Part shown: in pieces, positions 1 to 33,500 of the stretch | How the letters are laid out: the number at the start of each line of letters is the position of its first letter | Numbering within the stretch: position 1 is the first letter of the stretch | Assembly (NCBI RefSeq): GCF_047495875.1 | Contig: NC_092464.1 | Span: 25,142,865-25,206,864, forward strand | Reading direction: 5' to 3' | DNA: 64,000 nt | From: Pithys albifrons albifrons | Taxonomy: Eukaryota; Chordata; Aves; Passeriformes; Thamnophilidae | The notes under the pieces: model-generated | The model's input: the letters and a program-made list of their open reading frames with translations, nothing else | Database searches by the model: none | Told to the model about the DNA's origin: nothing | Made by a program: the position numbers and the translations under genes

Positions 1-22440
<22,440 letters not shown>

Positions 22441-25400
22441 CAAAAGAAACTATTTAATGAGTTAAGTTACTTGCTTAGATGCATTGGCACATACTCATAC
22501 CCAGATTTTACAATATGTTTGCATTGCTGCAACTGTTAGCCCATTGCTATAAGACATTTGCTTAAAGCCTTGGGAGGCTGCCTACAACTTTCTTAAGTGT
22601 GTGATTGTCTACTTGACTCTTCATTTAAACACTATGTTTTAGAAAAGTCTCCAAGAAACTTACTCAGTAACTCCATGCCTCATAGTATGACCAGTTCAGA
22701 AGCAGAAATAATTCCATCCTTTTTTCCAAGTGTTAAGCAGGATTAATTGCTGAAAGAAGGCTCATCATCTTGCTTAAAGGGAGAAAGAAAATGAAGCTTC
22801 TGTCTTACACTTGGAGGCAGAAAGCTCTGGCTGTTGAGAGAGCTGTGCTGGCTGATGCTGTGCTATAATCAGCAAAACTGTGCCTGTGTCCTTTAGAAAG
22901 CATATGCAAGAGTCAGTGGAAATCTCAAATTTAGTTGTCTTGTCAGGAAGTTCAGGTTTGTTAGGCCCTTACAGTGTGTTCAGTTCTGTATAAGACACAG
23001 AACTATCTGCTGTTGCTAACCTTAATAATTTACCTTCACAAAAAACCACCATAAGAAGCAAACACTGTTCTTCTCTGAAACCTTTTAAGAGAGTGCTGAA
23101 AACCGTAAATGAACTGCAATTTCAACAGCCATGTTTTCGGAATTGGGAAGGTGCTTGGGACAATGCACAGAGGAGCATGAAAACAGCAAAAGCAGGTAAA
23201 GGGAGAGGAGAGATAGGCTTAGTCAGCAGGAACCCCCAAGAGAAAGCATGAGGAAAATATCCAGAATAAAGTCCCTGTAACATGAAGAAAGCATTGCTCC
23301 AGAGGTAAGCAGCTGAGAGACTGAAGGGAACTCCAACTGGTACAAGGAATAAACCCTAGAAACTGTTTCTAAAGACATTTTTTTTCTTGGTTGCAATGAA
23401 CTGATTAAGGAAAACAGGGCAAATATCAAAACGACCTGAAGTGCAGCTTCTATGTGCCTGAAGCTGTGTGTGGAATTAGTAAAAAGGAGAATGTCTCTGA
23501 TAAAGTATAGCCCACTTTTTCTTCACTGAGTAAAACATATTGCAGGTAAATAGCTGCATTTACTCATTGGACCGTGATGATTCTTAACGAGTTAGTATTT
23601 CAAACATTGTTTTAGTATTTCAAAATAAAGTAGTTATAAAAACAAAATAATTCAATGCTTTAATATTATGAGAGTTTCTTTTTCATGTAGATCATCTACA
23701 AGTCAGGAAGTTCCTACAAGGACTGAAAAGATAAAATTTCACCTCTCAGTCTAAGTAATCTGCTAGGATGTATGCAAAGGTTATTGCTGGGACTGTGAGG
23801 TGGACCTTTGCTACCTCAGGAGTAAAAAAAACCAAACCACAGTTAAAGAGGCATTTGAGGCTTAGAAAGGAGACTACAAAGGACAAACACTCTCTTTTTT
23901 CATCTTCTGATTTTTCCTTTGCTCGCTATCTCCATGGCATGTTCTACTAGGCAAAGAAAACTTCCAGTCTATCAGCTCATTGATAACATCCAATTCTTTT
24001 GGTTTTAGACCTTTGCCACAGAAGTGGCTTCATATGGATTAAATAAAAAATACACAGTGCCTACCTCATTAGCACCAAGAAGATACTTAGTCTGGCCTGC
24101 AGGTTTTGAGCTCCTCAGAACTTACCGCATGATTGAGTAGTTTACTTATGCTATATACAATATTGAAGAACCTGTCTTTAGAGACTTATAGCTGAAAACA
24201 AGTGAGCTTAATTGCAGACAAGGTACGGACTCTTCATATTGTCTAATTTCAGGAATATAAAATATTTAATAAACTTCCGGTAAAGTGATCTTAATTATCT
24301 TTGAGAGTGGTCTGCCTCCCTGTAAGGATCGTCTCTGGAGAATTTAAGCAGCTATACATCTAGATCATTAGCATAAATTAACTAAAACAATAAGGTTAAA
24401 ATAGATTAAAGTTTACATTTGTAACAAAAAAGAAACCTGAAAGGAAAGGAAAACAACTGGAGTAATTAAATGAAAGACAAAGTTTGCAGGAAGTCCCTGC
24501 TGTACTGCATCAGAACAGAATTGCTGGAGAAACTGTGTAAAGCTGGGCAGACAGAAAACTGGCATGCATGGCGTTTGGTTGTCATACAACTGTGCAAACA
24601 AAAGTACTGCAGCTCTCAGACTGTTCTCCTCCCAGGAATATGAGAGACTGATCGTCCCCACTCATGTGTTCAATGAATGTGTTCTGCCTGTGATCGCCTC
24701 TGACTCCATCTCCCTGGGAGATGAACAGATAGGTTACAGGACTACTGTCAGTACGTGCTTTGAATTTTATCTAAGCTGAAGTCTGATGCCTCTAGTGTGA
24801 ATATTCTTTATTGTATTCATAAATCTTACTAAAAAGCGCTTAAAGTGCCTCTGCATGTACGAGCTGGGCTTGCTACATCTTCCTCTTGACACCTGAATTT
24901 TACTAGCTGTGATGGGCAACAGATCTTGGGGCTGGTTTACACTTTTATAGGTATATATTTCTGTAAGAACAACTCCCTCCCAGTTGGTCATCCTGGAATC
25001 TCAATATACAGGGCAATCATTTGGATAAAGAGGAATCACTGAAATAAACACAAATCAAACAAAACAGCAGTTTCCAGGGGGTGATGAATTCAGTTTCCCT
25101 TTTCCTTGTGCCTGCTGAACATAACTTGCTCTCCTGGGCCCGGTGGCAAGCTGATAAATACTGTTTCCCACTGCAGCAGACTCAGCTGGCAGCACGTTGG
25201 GCTCTCTGTAACAGGTGCTTTTAGATGAATATGGCCTATGTAGACAAAAAACAGAGGCAATGAGAAGACCATAAATCTGACCATTGCAGAGTGAAAACAA
25301 ACTCAAAATTCGGAAAGTAGTTGTAGAAGGGACAGTTGTAACCGTGCAGCCTACTTCACTGGGAAGAGAATCATGAGCCGCTGACAATTATCTTAAGGAT

Positions 25401-26255
25401 CTTTGTCAGTTTACAATATCAATACTCTGCTAAAGGCTATAAACAGGCAAATTTCCTTTAATACAAGTGATTGACAAAACAGCATTAAAAGATTAATAGA
25501 TCTATACTTCCACCACACAGGTCTAAGATACAGCTTTAGATGTGGCTTTTGATTAGTTTTCCTGTAGTGGTTTCAAACAGGATCTCACAGAACCTCCTTT
25601 CCTACTGCCCACTTGATGCAGTGTTTTACAATATTAGTATTGTGTATACAATACCAAACCATGAGATAACAGTAAAATGAAATAATAATGGTTCTCATCA
25701 AGACAAATATAACTATCAAAACAAACAAATACACTTGAATGCTATTTTGAATACAAGCATTTTAAATATATATAATTCATTCCAATAATTATTATCAATA
25801 TCTTACTGATTTCAAGGTACTGAAATTGGTTCTTTGGGTGAAATGAAACAGCTTTTCCCAAATGCCAATTCTGAAGACCTTTAGTGAAACAATAGAGCAG
25901 TTCTTCAGCATTTCCACAGGCGCTGTGCACCACCTACTGACTCACGTGCTAATTACTGGTCCCTGAAGAGTTTTTCTAGGTTGTTTTTTTTTCTGAATTC
26001 ACTGCATTGTTACTGTCCAAATCTTCTGACCTTGTCTGTGGCTATTTCTCCAAAACATCAGCATCAGAATTTACCCTAAAAATACATTAACATACCAGGA
26101 GAACACCCATCCAAACCAGGAAAGCTCCTGGTAGCAAACTGCAGGCTCACTCAAGGTAGAAAAAACCCACAATAATAATTTAATCTTCTAGTAGCCAGTT
26201 TCTATGAATCTGAAATTTATCTTCTCTATGTATTGGTCTAAAGGACAGGATTTTT
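22441..26255. other. Intergenic, nothing recognised
   Basis: About 3.8 kb between COL1A2 and the first interspersed repeat. It is AT-rich, with only short open frames that lack splice or family signals. No tRNA, CR1 tail or CpG-rich block was seen. Enhancers of COL1A2 could lie here, but nothing in the bases alone shows it. Confidence 0.6.
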
Positions 26256-26398
26256 TTTCATGGAATTACAGAATCTTCTGAGTTGGAAGGGTTCCACAAG
26301 GATCATCAAGTCCAATTCTTTAGTGAATGGCCCATACAAGAATCAAACCCACAACCTTGCTGTTATTTGTTCCATGTTATAGCGAACTGAGCTAATCT
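26256..26398 (-). mobile_element. tRNA-Ile-derived SINE with CR1 tail (TguSINE1-like)
   Basis: Read on the minus strand, 26398 to 26328 resembles tRNA-Ile(AAT): it has TTAGCTCAGTT, then AAATAACA around the AAT anticodon, then GGTTTGATTCTTGTATGGGCCA at the acceptor end. From 26327 to 26256 it continues into a CR1-type 3' tail (GACTTGATGATCC, CCTTCCAACTC, GATTCTGTAATTC). A tRNA-Ile head on a CR1 tail is the layout of TguSINE1 from the zebra finch (family knowledge). The head is diverged: several D-loop and stem bases are changed, so it is not a working tRNA. It is the best single hint that the host is a songbird. Confidence 0.75.
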
Positions 26399-26859
26399 CA
26401 GATTTGAAATCCCGCCTCAATAATAAATTTCCAAGTTGCTTTGCACTCTTCTGCCACCTGGAGGGCACAGAGCCACCTTTGGAAAAATAGAAGCTTTTTT
26501 TCTGGTGCCTTATTTGTTGAGTAGAAGCAGTCTGTCAGAGCAAAGACAAGATCAAAGATCTCATCTGGTTTTGCTAGCAGCTCTATTGCACCTAGGTCAA
26601 GGTCAGAATTTTTCTGTGGCTATAGGCTCATCACTTCACCAGATAATTGTCAGCTTCCTTCTCCCAAGTCGAGTTTTATTGCTGGAGTTTTTGCCTTCAG
26701 CTTTGAAAGCAGCATTTTGATTGCCTCTGTCTTAGTATTTAGATCCTTATGCTCCAGCTCTGTAGAAAGAAGGACTTCTCAAAAAGATTTAATTCTTGCA
26801 CATAACCATGAAAACAGGACTGTGAAGAGAGCTCTGTGAGAGAAAGCCTGCCTCATAAA

Positions 26860-27180
26860 ATAGAATCACAGAATCACAGAATGTTAAGGGGTTGGAACGG
26901 ACCTTAAAGGTCATCAAGTTCCAACCCCCTGCCATGGCACAGGGACACCTCCCAGTAGACGAGATTGCTCTTGGCCTTGTCCAGCCTGGCTATGAACACT
27001 TGTGTTGGGGGCAGTTTTGGGGCATCCACAGCCTCCCTGGGCAACCTGTTCCAGTGTATAACCATCCTCACAGTAAAAAAAAATTCCTCCTATTATCTAA
27101 CCTAAATTTTCCCTCTTTCAATTTGTACCCATTACTCCTTTTCCTCTCGCTACAGTTCCTACAGAGTCCACAAAAAATCT
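26860..27180 (-). mobile_element. CR1 LINE 3' fragment, minus orientation
   Basis: Begins on the + strand with the reversed CR1 terminal motif (TAGAATCACAGAATCACAGAA), then GGTTGGAACGGACCTTAAAGG and TTCCAACCCCCTGCCATGG. It then runs through sequence typical of the last 300 bp of avian CR1 (CACCTCCCA, CCAGCCTGGC, TCCCTGGGCAACCTGTTCCAGTG). The 5' end is truncated, as for nearly all CR1 copies. The reading frame of the reverse transcriptase end is broken, so it is dead. Confidence 0.9.
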
Positions 27181-27481
27181 GCTGAAGGATAATGGGCTAC
27201 AGTGGTTTCACTACATATGGATTTGTTCTGGGTTTAGGCTTTAGAGGCAGTCTGATACTTTTGGTACAAGTGTTTTTAAAGCATAAGCAAAAACATCACA
27301 TCAAAGAATTAGATCCACATGCATGTCATCTGAGTAATTATTAAAGTGTATCACGCACAGGAGAGTTAAAGTTAGAAGCAAACAATAACAGCTGTCCTGT
27401 AGATTCTAACTCATCAGGCTTTTATACAAAATTGCTGGAAATGGCACAGCTACTCAGTTATCTGTTCATTCCTTTGGGGAG

Positions 27482-28552
27482 GGCTGGAGAGAGGTGCCAG
27501 GGCCTGGGGGAATATTGAGCTCTGGGGTCTTGTGGGCATCTGGGGTCCCTGGATTGCTGGGGGGTCTCTGGGATGTGTTTGGGAGTTCCTGGAGTGTGTG
27601 TGGTAGTCCCTGGAGTGCATTTTGGGCTTCTTGGAGTGTGTTTGGGGATCCTGAGGTATCTGTAGTGGTCCCTGGAGTGTGTTTGGGGGTCTCTGGGGTG
27701 CAGTGGAGGTCTCTTGAGCCTGAGTGGGGTCCCTGGACTATGTTTGGGGATCCCTAGGCCCAACAGGGGGGTCCCTGGGATGTGTTTGAGGGTATATAGT
27801 TTTATATATTTTATAGTTTTAATTTTTTTATTTTTCAATTTTTAAAATTATTTTTATTTTATTTTTAATTTATTGAATTTTCTATTTTTATTTTCTTTTT
27901 ATAGTTTTTATTTTTATATTTGTATTTAATTTATTTTATTTCTCTTTTTATTTTATTTCAATTTTATTTTTTATTTTAATTTTAGTTTTAGGGGGTGTTA
28001 TTTTTTATTTCATTTTATTTCTTTTTCATTTTTTGTTCTCTATGGTTATTTTATATTATTTTTAGTTATTATTTTATTTCTATTTTCATTTTTATTTTGT
28101 TTTTAATTTTATTCTGGTTTGCATGGGTTTTTGTATTATTTTTATTGAATTTTTATTTTCTTTATATTTTATGTTCTCAATTCTTTTTATTTTTAAAAAT
28201 AAAATTAATAATAATAAAAAGTATAAATTTTATAAAACTGCAGATACCCCCAAACACAACCCATGGACCCCCTGCTGGGCCAATGGATCCCCAAATACAC
28301 TCCAGAGACCCTGCTCAGGCTCAAGGCACCCTCCACTGCACCCCAGAGACCCCCAAACACTCTTCAGGAATGCCCAAACACACCTCAGGGGCTACCACAG
28401 ACACCCCAGGACCCCAAACGCACCCCAGGGACCCCCAAATGCACCACAGGGACCACCCCCCAGCAATACAGGTCCCCTAGATCTCTGTGTCTTCCCAGAC
28501 CCCCAGACCCCAATATTCCTCCTGACCCTCACACACTCCAGTCTCTCCAGCC
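27482..28552. repeat. 1.07-kb fold-back element: two inverted minisatellite arms around an AT-rich loop
   Basis: The left arm, 27482 to about 27812, is G-rich and made of a degenerate repeat of about 21 bp (core GTCCCTGGAGTGTGTTTGGG). The right arm, about 28222-28552, is its inverted partner, C-rich on the + strand. The outer ends match (GGCTGGAGAGA at 27482; its complement ends at 28552). The arms share a perfect 31-base stretch, 27679-27709 against 28330-28360, and keep register to the inner edge, where both end in GTTTTATA-like sequence. Arm lengths are about equal (331 bp each). The roughly 410-bp loop is almost pure A/T with TTTTA-type low complexity. Open frames inside the arms are by-products of the repeat. 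I know no named family for it. Confidence 0.85.
27813..28221. repeat. AT-rich low-complexity loop of the fold-back element
   Basis: Mostly runs of T with single A, G or C (TTTTA, TTTTATTTT units) on the + strand, turning A-rich after about 28190. It forms the centre of the inverted repeat. No gene signal. Confidence 0.85.
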
Positions 28553-28581
28553 TACTTCATATAATATCAGCTTGATTTTAG

Positions 28582-28695
28582 TACAGGCCATCCTGATACC
28601 CGAACCCATCAGATCTCGTAAGCTCAGCAGGGTCAGCCCCGGTTAGTACTTGGATGGGAGACCTCCTGGGAATACCAGGGGCTGTAGGTTCTAGT
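28582..28695 (+). pseudogene. 5S rRNA-derived sequence
   Basis: Matches vertebrate 5S rRNA: GGCCATCCTGA near the start, AAGCTCAGCAGGGTC (internal A box, one change), GGTTAGTACTTGGATGGGAG and ACCTCCTGGGAATACC (C-box region), ending GCTGTAGG. Relative to the normal 120-nt gene, about 8-12 bases are missing in the first third, where the CGCCCGATCTCGTCTG stretch is collapsed. There is no T-run after the 3' end, so it would not stop as a normal 5S gene. It is best read as the head of a composite element. Confidence 0.85.
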
Positions 28696-28869
28696 CCTGA
28701 GTACTTCACTGATGAACCTCAGGAGTTAAACGGTGGGGCCAGTTCTGCACTCGCTGTGCCTCACCTAAAAAATCCACTGTGCAGGCTCGAAGGGCACACC
28801 CACATGGGTAGAGCCCTTCCCAAAATCTTCCTTCATGAAGTCCAGCCATGAATAGAATGAATGAATAGA
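28583..28869 (+). mobile_element. 5S-rRNA-headed SINE-like insertion
   Basis: Layout: 5S-like head (28582-28695), unrelated body of about 155 bp (28696-28849), then a short GAAT-repeat tail (about 28848-28869). Head with internal promoter, body and short-repeat tail is the plan of 5S-derived SINEs (SINE3 class). That it is an insertion is supported by copy B: where copy A has this block between TTTTAGTAC and ACAAAAT, copy B has only about 31 unrelated bases (30267-30297). No clear target-site duplication. The body matched no family I can name; the LINE partner is unknown. A 5S retropseudogene that captured flanking sequence is the main alternative. Confidence 0.6.
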
Positions 28870-29399
28870 AAAACAAAATCAGAAATCTGTAAAAGCAGTA
28901 GTTCATGATAGAATATCCAATATTTTACAGGTTTGGAGGCATGTTAGTTTTAGCATTTGGCTGTTGCAAAACTCAGGCTACACTGCTTGGTTGAACAAGT
29001 CCACCAAGGAAAAAAAAAGTCTTATTCTCTGTACTCCCTCTTCATTAATGCAACCAAATATAAAAGGTGGCTACCATGCAGTAGACAAATATTTGCTAAG
29101 CCTGAGGGTCACAGTAGCCCATGTTAATATTTTGTATGTACATGTCTGCATTTCAACATAATAAAGTAACACAGATCCTTTAGAGCTCACAGCAACACAG
29201 CAGAGCAACATACAGATAAACCAATATGACAGGACTGGGAACACTGCATTATTCTGCTCAAATTAAACTATTTTTATGCAATTTCATCTTTAAATAATGA
29301 TGTATGGAAATACTTTAGTTTGTTTATCCATTGGTGATACTTCAGCAAACTGGTGTCAGTGAACCTAAGGCTAACAGAGATATCCAAGTTTTCAAAATG

Positions 29400-29463
29400 T
29401 CATAGAATGGTTAGGCTTGGAAAGGATCTTAAGGTCATCTGTTTCCAACCTTCCCACCATGGC
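29400..29463 (-). mobile_element. CR1 3' tail joined to the tRNA-Asn gene
   Basis: On the minus strand this reads GGTTGGAAACAGATGACC, CCTTTCCAAGCC and AACCATTCTATGA, the terminal 60 bp of avian CR1, with several differences from the usual CR1 end. It begins about 18 bp after the 3' end of the tRNA-Asn gene on the same strand. No other part of CR1 is present. Confidence 0.8.
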
Positions 29464-29481
29464 AGCAGAAAGGGGAGAACA

Positions 29482-29498
29482 CGTCCCTGGGTGGGCTC

Positions 29499-29538
<40 letters not shown>

Positions 29539-29555
29539 AATTGCGCCACAGAGAC
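29482..29555 (-). tRNA. tRNA-Asn (anticodon GTT)
   Basis: 74 nt on the minus strand. GTCTCTG pairs with CAGGGAC in the acceptor stem (one G-U pair). The D arm is TGGCGCAATTGGTTAGCGC, the anticodon arm is CGGCTGTTAACCG with GTT at 29519-29521, and the T arm is GGTGGTTCGAGCCCACC. A and B boxes are intact. It agrees with vertebrate tRNA-Asn at all, or all but one, of its bases, and no intron is present. Oddity: the usual T-run terminator is missing directly downstream; the first TTTT on the minus strand comes only after the CR1 tail, about 85 bp on. It may be a working gene with an extended trailer, or the intact head of a SINE. Confidence 0.93.
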
Positions 29556-30233
29556 TCCCTTGCCATTGCTATCTTCATAGTAAAGGACAATTTTTCTTCA
29601 CAAAATAAATTTACCTCCCAAAACACTGATTTTAAGTAGCAGGGATTTAGTGCAGAGGTGTTAAAAGAACATGATAATTCCATGGCATCTGTATTGCTGG
29701 CAGCCAGAAGAGAAGGCTTCTAATGGTCCACAAATGCAACATAGCTTGGACAGAGACTGTGTAGGCTTTCCAAAGGCTGCCCCAGAAATATAAAACAATT
29801 CCAAACCAGGAAGAGGAACAATGTGAAAACAAAGTGTTGATGGAAAAAAAAAATAAAAAGAGAGCGGGGAAATTGTAAAAAAATTGTACCTGAATACAAA
29901 AACCTCATCTAAATCAAAAATTCTTAACCAATTACCTTGATGGATACAAAACTTTGTAGATAAGAATCTAAGCAGCTGATATAAAAATAGATTTATGTTA
30001 GTGAGCCAAGCAGAGTCCCAGCCTGCATTCAGGACTGCACAGTGATGACATATCCCATGATGCAGAAAGGTGCAGCCCCTTGACTGTCCTTAATGAAACA
30101 GGACAGATGACTTATTTCAGACCTACATAAACCTGAAATGAAAACACCATTAAGCCTCACATTATAGAATTGCAGATGTATTTACATCCTATGGATAAAG
30201 CTAAGTATAACCTCTGTACATGTGATTTCATAA

Positions 30234-30516
30234 CTACTTCACATAATATCAACTTGATTTTAGTACGGACTGTTGAGGAACCATTTTCATAACTGTTACA
30301 AAATTAGAAACCTGTAAAAGCAGTAAAATCTGTAAAAGTGATAGAATTTCCAAGATCTTACATGTTTAGGGGCATATTACTTTTAGCATTTGGCTGTGAC
30401 AGTACTCAGGCTACACTGCTTGATTGAACAAGTTGACTGATAAAAAAATTTTGTACTCTCTGTGCTCCCTTTTCATTAATACAGTCAAATATTTTCAATA
30501 GGTGGCTCCCATGCAC
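30234..30516 (+). repeat. Local duplicate copy B (uninterrupted)
   Basis: Partner of copy A, about 1.45 kb downstream of it, same orientation. It serves as the pre-insertion version of the site filled by the 5S-headed block in copy A. Beyond 30516 similarity fades, though scattered words near 30690-30730 resemble 29225-29260. Confidence 0.75.
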
Positions 30517-33500
30517 GCACATGCCACATGGAAACTTGATGCTTAGGGAAAAATTGATTACCATTATAAGGCTGTAAACTCAGCAGTTAGAAGGTCTAAA
30601 AGCTGCTGAAGCAGAAGCTGTACTACTGAAAATGCTACATTGTCCGGGAATCTGTTGGAAATGCAGCTTTATTTTGAAATTACAATATGACCAGAGCAAC
30701 CTGGCAATGCTGCGTCATTTAAATTGAGCAGTGATATGGTTTGGGGTATGGCAGATCCTACTAACTAATTATTCAACACCTAACCTGTAAGTTAATGTAG
30801 GGAATATTCCAGTTACAGTGTATAACACAGTATGGTCCTTATGAACATATTAGTATTTTCTTTATGAAACTTACAGATTAGAAGTAAGTAATAATTTTTC
30901 TTCCAGCTCTGGTGCTTACATTCCTCACTAAATATACTTGTGAGAAATTAATTACACTCTTACAAATACATAAAAACTCTAAAGGGAAAACATCACATGA
31001 GAATGTCTTACTATTCCCCTGACTCAGATTTTTTAAATATCATCTTTCTGTAATAGCTGTTTATACTATAGTAGCCACTTTATCTTCTTACATGTTTCCA
31101 GTCCTTGTGATTCCCTTGTGCCTTTGGCTGGGCACAGCAGCTCCAACTCCAGAAAACAGAGTGATGATGTAATGCTGAAAACAGGAGAAAGGAGACCTAC
31201 CTTGAACTAAGCTTATCAGCACACTTGTATGTGCATGCCATGTTTGACACATGGTACCCTATTTACACAGCCTGCTGAGGAAATTCAGGAAGCATTAAAG
31301 GAAGAATTATCTCAACTAAATGATACCTGTGTACAAGACATCTGTTCTATTTAAACTTATTTTTTAAATTGAACAGAAAGTCACCATTTCTTCTCATTCA
31401 TCTTACTCTAATTTACAAGTAAATTAACAGCACCAGTTCTACAGAGAGGGGGTAATAACTACTTTAAAATAGATAGGTTCACTATGACTGGGTTGAATTA
31501 GGTGAAATGAACGCCATCATTCCCAACTATTTTATTACATTGACTCACAGAAGAAATAGCATAGCCAAAAACCATGACAGTAATGACAGTGTGAGTCATT
31601 AGTGACCATACAAAACATCACAGCCTCTTATGAAAATGATGAATTCAGTTAAGCCAAGGTTATACCTATAGAAAATAGAAAAGTGAAATCCCTCCAGAGG
31701 CATTTTACTCCTAACATTACAGACATTATCCCATATGCACAGCAGTGTCTCATCTCCTTCGCCTCTCAAAGGAAATTCTGTGTTCTCTGGGTCTTCTCTC
31801 TGTGGCTGGTCCAGGTGTTGCCCTACCACTGACAGCCCTTGGTGCTTCCGGCAGAGGAAGCAGAAAGCCATTGTGAAGCTGTAGCATTTGCAAACCAAAA
31901 GCTGAGATCTGACTGATCAGAAGAGACGTCTGGTTTACTTCCAGCACACTAAGTACATCAGCAGGCAGGAAAATAAAGTAGTTAAACAATTTACAAAGCT
32001 GCTTTTAGCTAATAATAGTTCATGTCTGGAGTTGGTTTTATAGAGTACTTAGCAATCCCTAATTAGCCTTTTATATCAGATCTTTTATATATAGTGGTTT
32101 TGGTGTGAATTACTTAGTTATATATGTAATGATGCCAAATTCAATTAGCTTGTGGGAAACAAGGAAGTACCTGTAAGAAGTGAGACTACTCTTATGCAAA
32201 TGACTTCCTAACACATCGCACTTTGGCCAAAGGCTTCTGGCTAAATGAGGGAGATCTCTCTCATCAAACACCTAAGCAACATCTCCAAAGAAGCAAGGAA
32301 GCAAAAGCAGATGTGTTGCTCACATCTATATTCAATATACACAGGGAGACTATCTTAATTAGGATACTCAACCTGCAACAGTATCACTATGCATTTGTAC
32401 AGTCCTAGAATAACAGAGATGAAATCCACACATGGAGCTTTCAGGCATCACTGAAGGGTGAAGGTGTTAGGGTTTCATGGCAAATGAGGGGCTGCTCAGG
32501 GACATGCAGTGGCAGGCAGCAGATCTGAAAGAGACGTCCAAAGGCTTCAGGACAGAGTTACTATTTCTGGGGGTTGTAATTTTCTGGAATATCTATAAGC
32601 AGAAGTATGGTTGTTTTGAATTGGGGTATTTGTTTGGATTTTTGGTGATGATGGTTTGGTTTTGTTCCTGGGTTTTGTTGCGCTTATGTTATTTAAAAAC
32701 AATACCAGGAAAGTGAATAAATTAACAAGTAGACTTGAATAGAAAAAAATATAAATTATATGTTGCCAGATAGTAAAGACATTGGTTGGATGGAAATGGG
32801 ATATACATTGAATATATAATAACAGAGTGCATCAGAAGAATACTTTGAACTCAAATTTTGTTTGTACATTACATTGTGTTTCCATAATCCTTTAAGTTCT
32901 TCCGTTTTTCAGGTAAAATTTCAAAATAAAACTTTGCTTGCACTGTGTAGACATCTCTTTTTTTTCTTTCAAATGTTACTTTCTTTTTTTAAAATACCCG
33001 CACAGTCATTTTTTTCATATATTATTAAATGAATAATCAAATTCATTTTCAGAACTTCCTTATTAGTGTTTTTTGGATGACAGAGAAATGGAAGGTTGGT
33101 GAAACAAAAACTGGACTTTTTGTGCATTCAAGACCCAGATAACTAATTATTATTATTTACCCATTCAGTTAAAAAAAACAACCCACCAATCAAAAAAAAA
33201 ATCACCACTTTTAATTTTTTGGCCAGTCCTAATGAAAAGGACTGAATCTGAGGGAATTTGTCTAGCACAGTACATACTTCATCATGTACCCAAGGCTTAA
33301 ACCTTAACTGCTCATTGTTTATTTCCCATACTTGTTTCCCATATTTATCTGACTACATACTACACACTTATCCTAAGTTCTGTATTTGTTTACATGGTTT
33401 TTATATGGTTACTTTATTTTGTCGAAATGTCTTTCCTGTGACAGCCTGCCCTGCTCCAGGCCTGGTGCCTTCAGTGGCAGATTCCCAACCCCACCACTGG

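Larger units (their letters stand above)
28552..29075 (+). repeat. Local duplicate copy A (interrupted by the 5S-headed insertion)
   Basis: Bases 28552-28584 and 28870 to about 29075 match copy B at 30234-30266 and 30298 to about 30516, in the same orientation. The left 33 bp agree at 31 positions. The right part is more diverged but shares long words (TTTTAGCATTTGGCTGT, CTCAGGCTACACTGCTTG, TTCATTAAT). Copy A is split by the insertion at 28583-28869. Its left edge coincides with the right end of the fold-back element. It may be an unnamed interspersed repeat rather than a simple segmental duplication. Confidence 0.75.

Noticed and set aside
27482..28552. CRISPR-like array reading of the repeated units
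   Set aside because: Units are degenerate, contiguous and without spacers, in a vertebrate genome. A minisatellite, not CRISPR.
27458..28646. Open frames of 87-161 codons rich in TPGTP or PQTHP repeats
   Set aside because: They lie in the minisatellite arms of the fold-back element, in several frames and both strands. Repeat-driven.
28582..28695. Functional 5S rRNA gene
   Set aside because: Missing bases in the first third, several substitutions and no T-run terminator.
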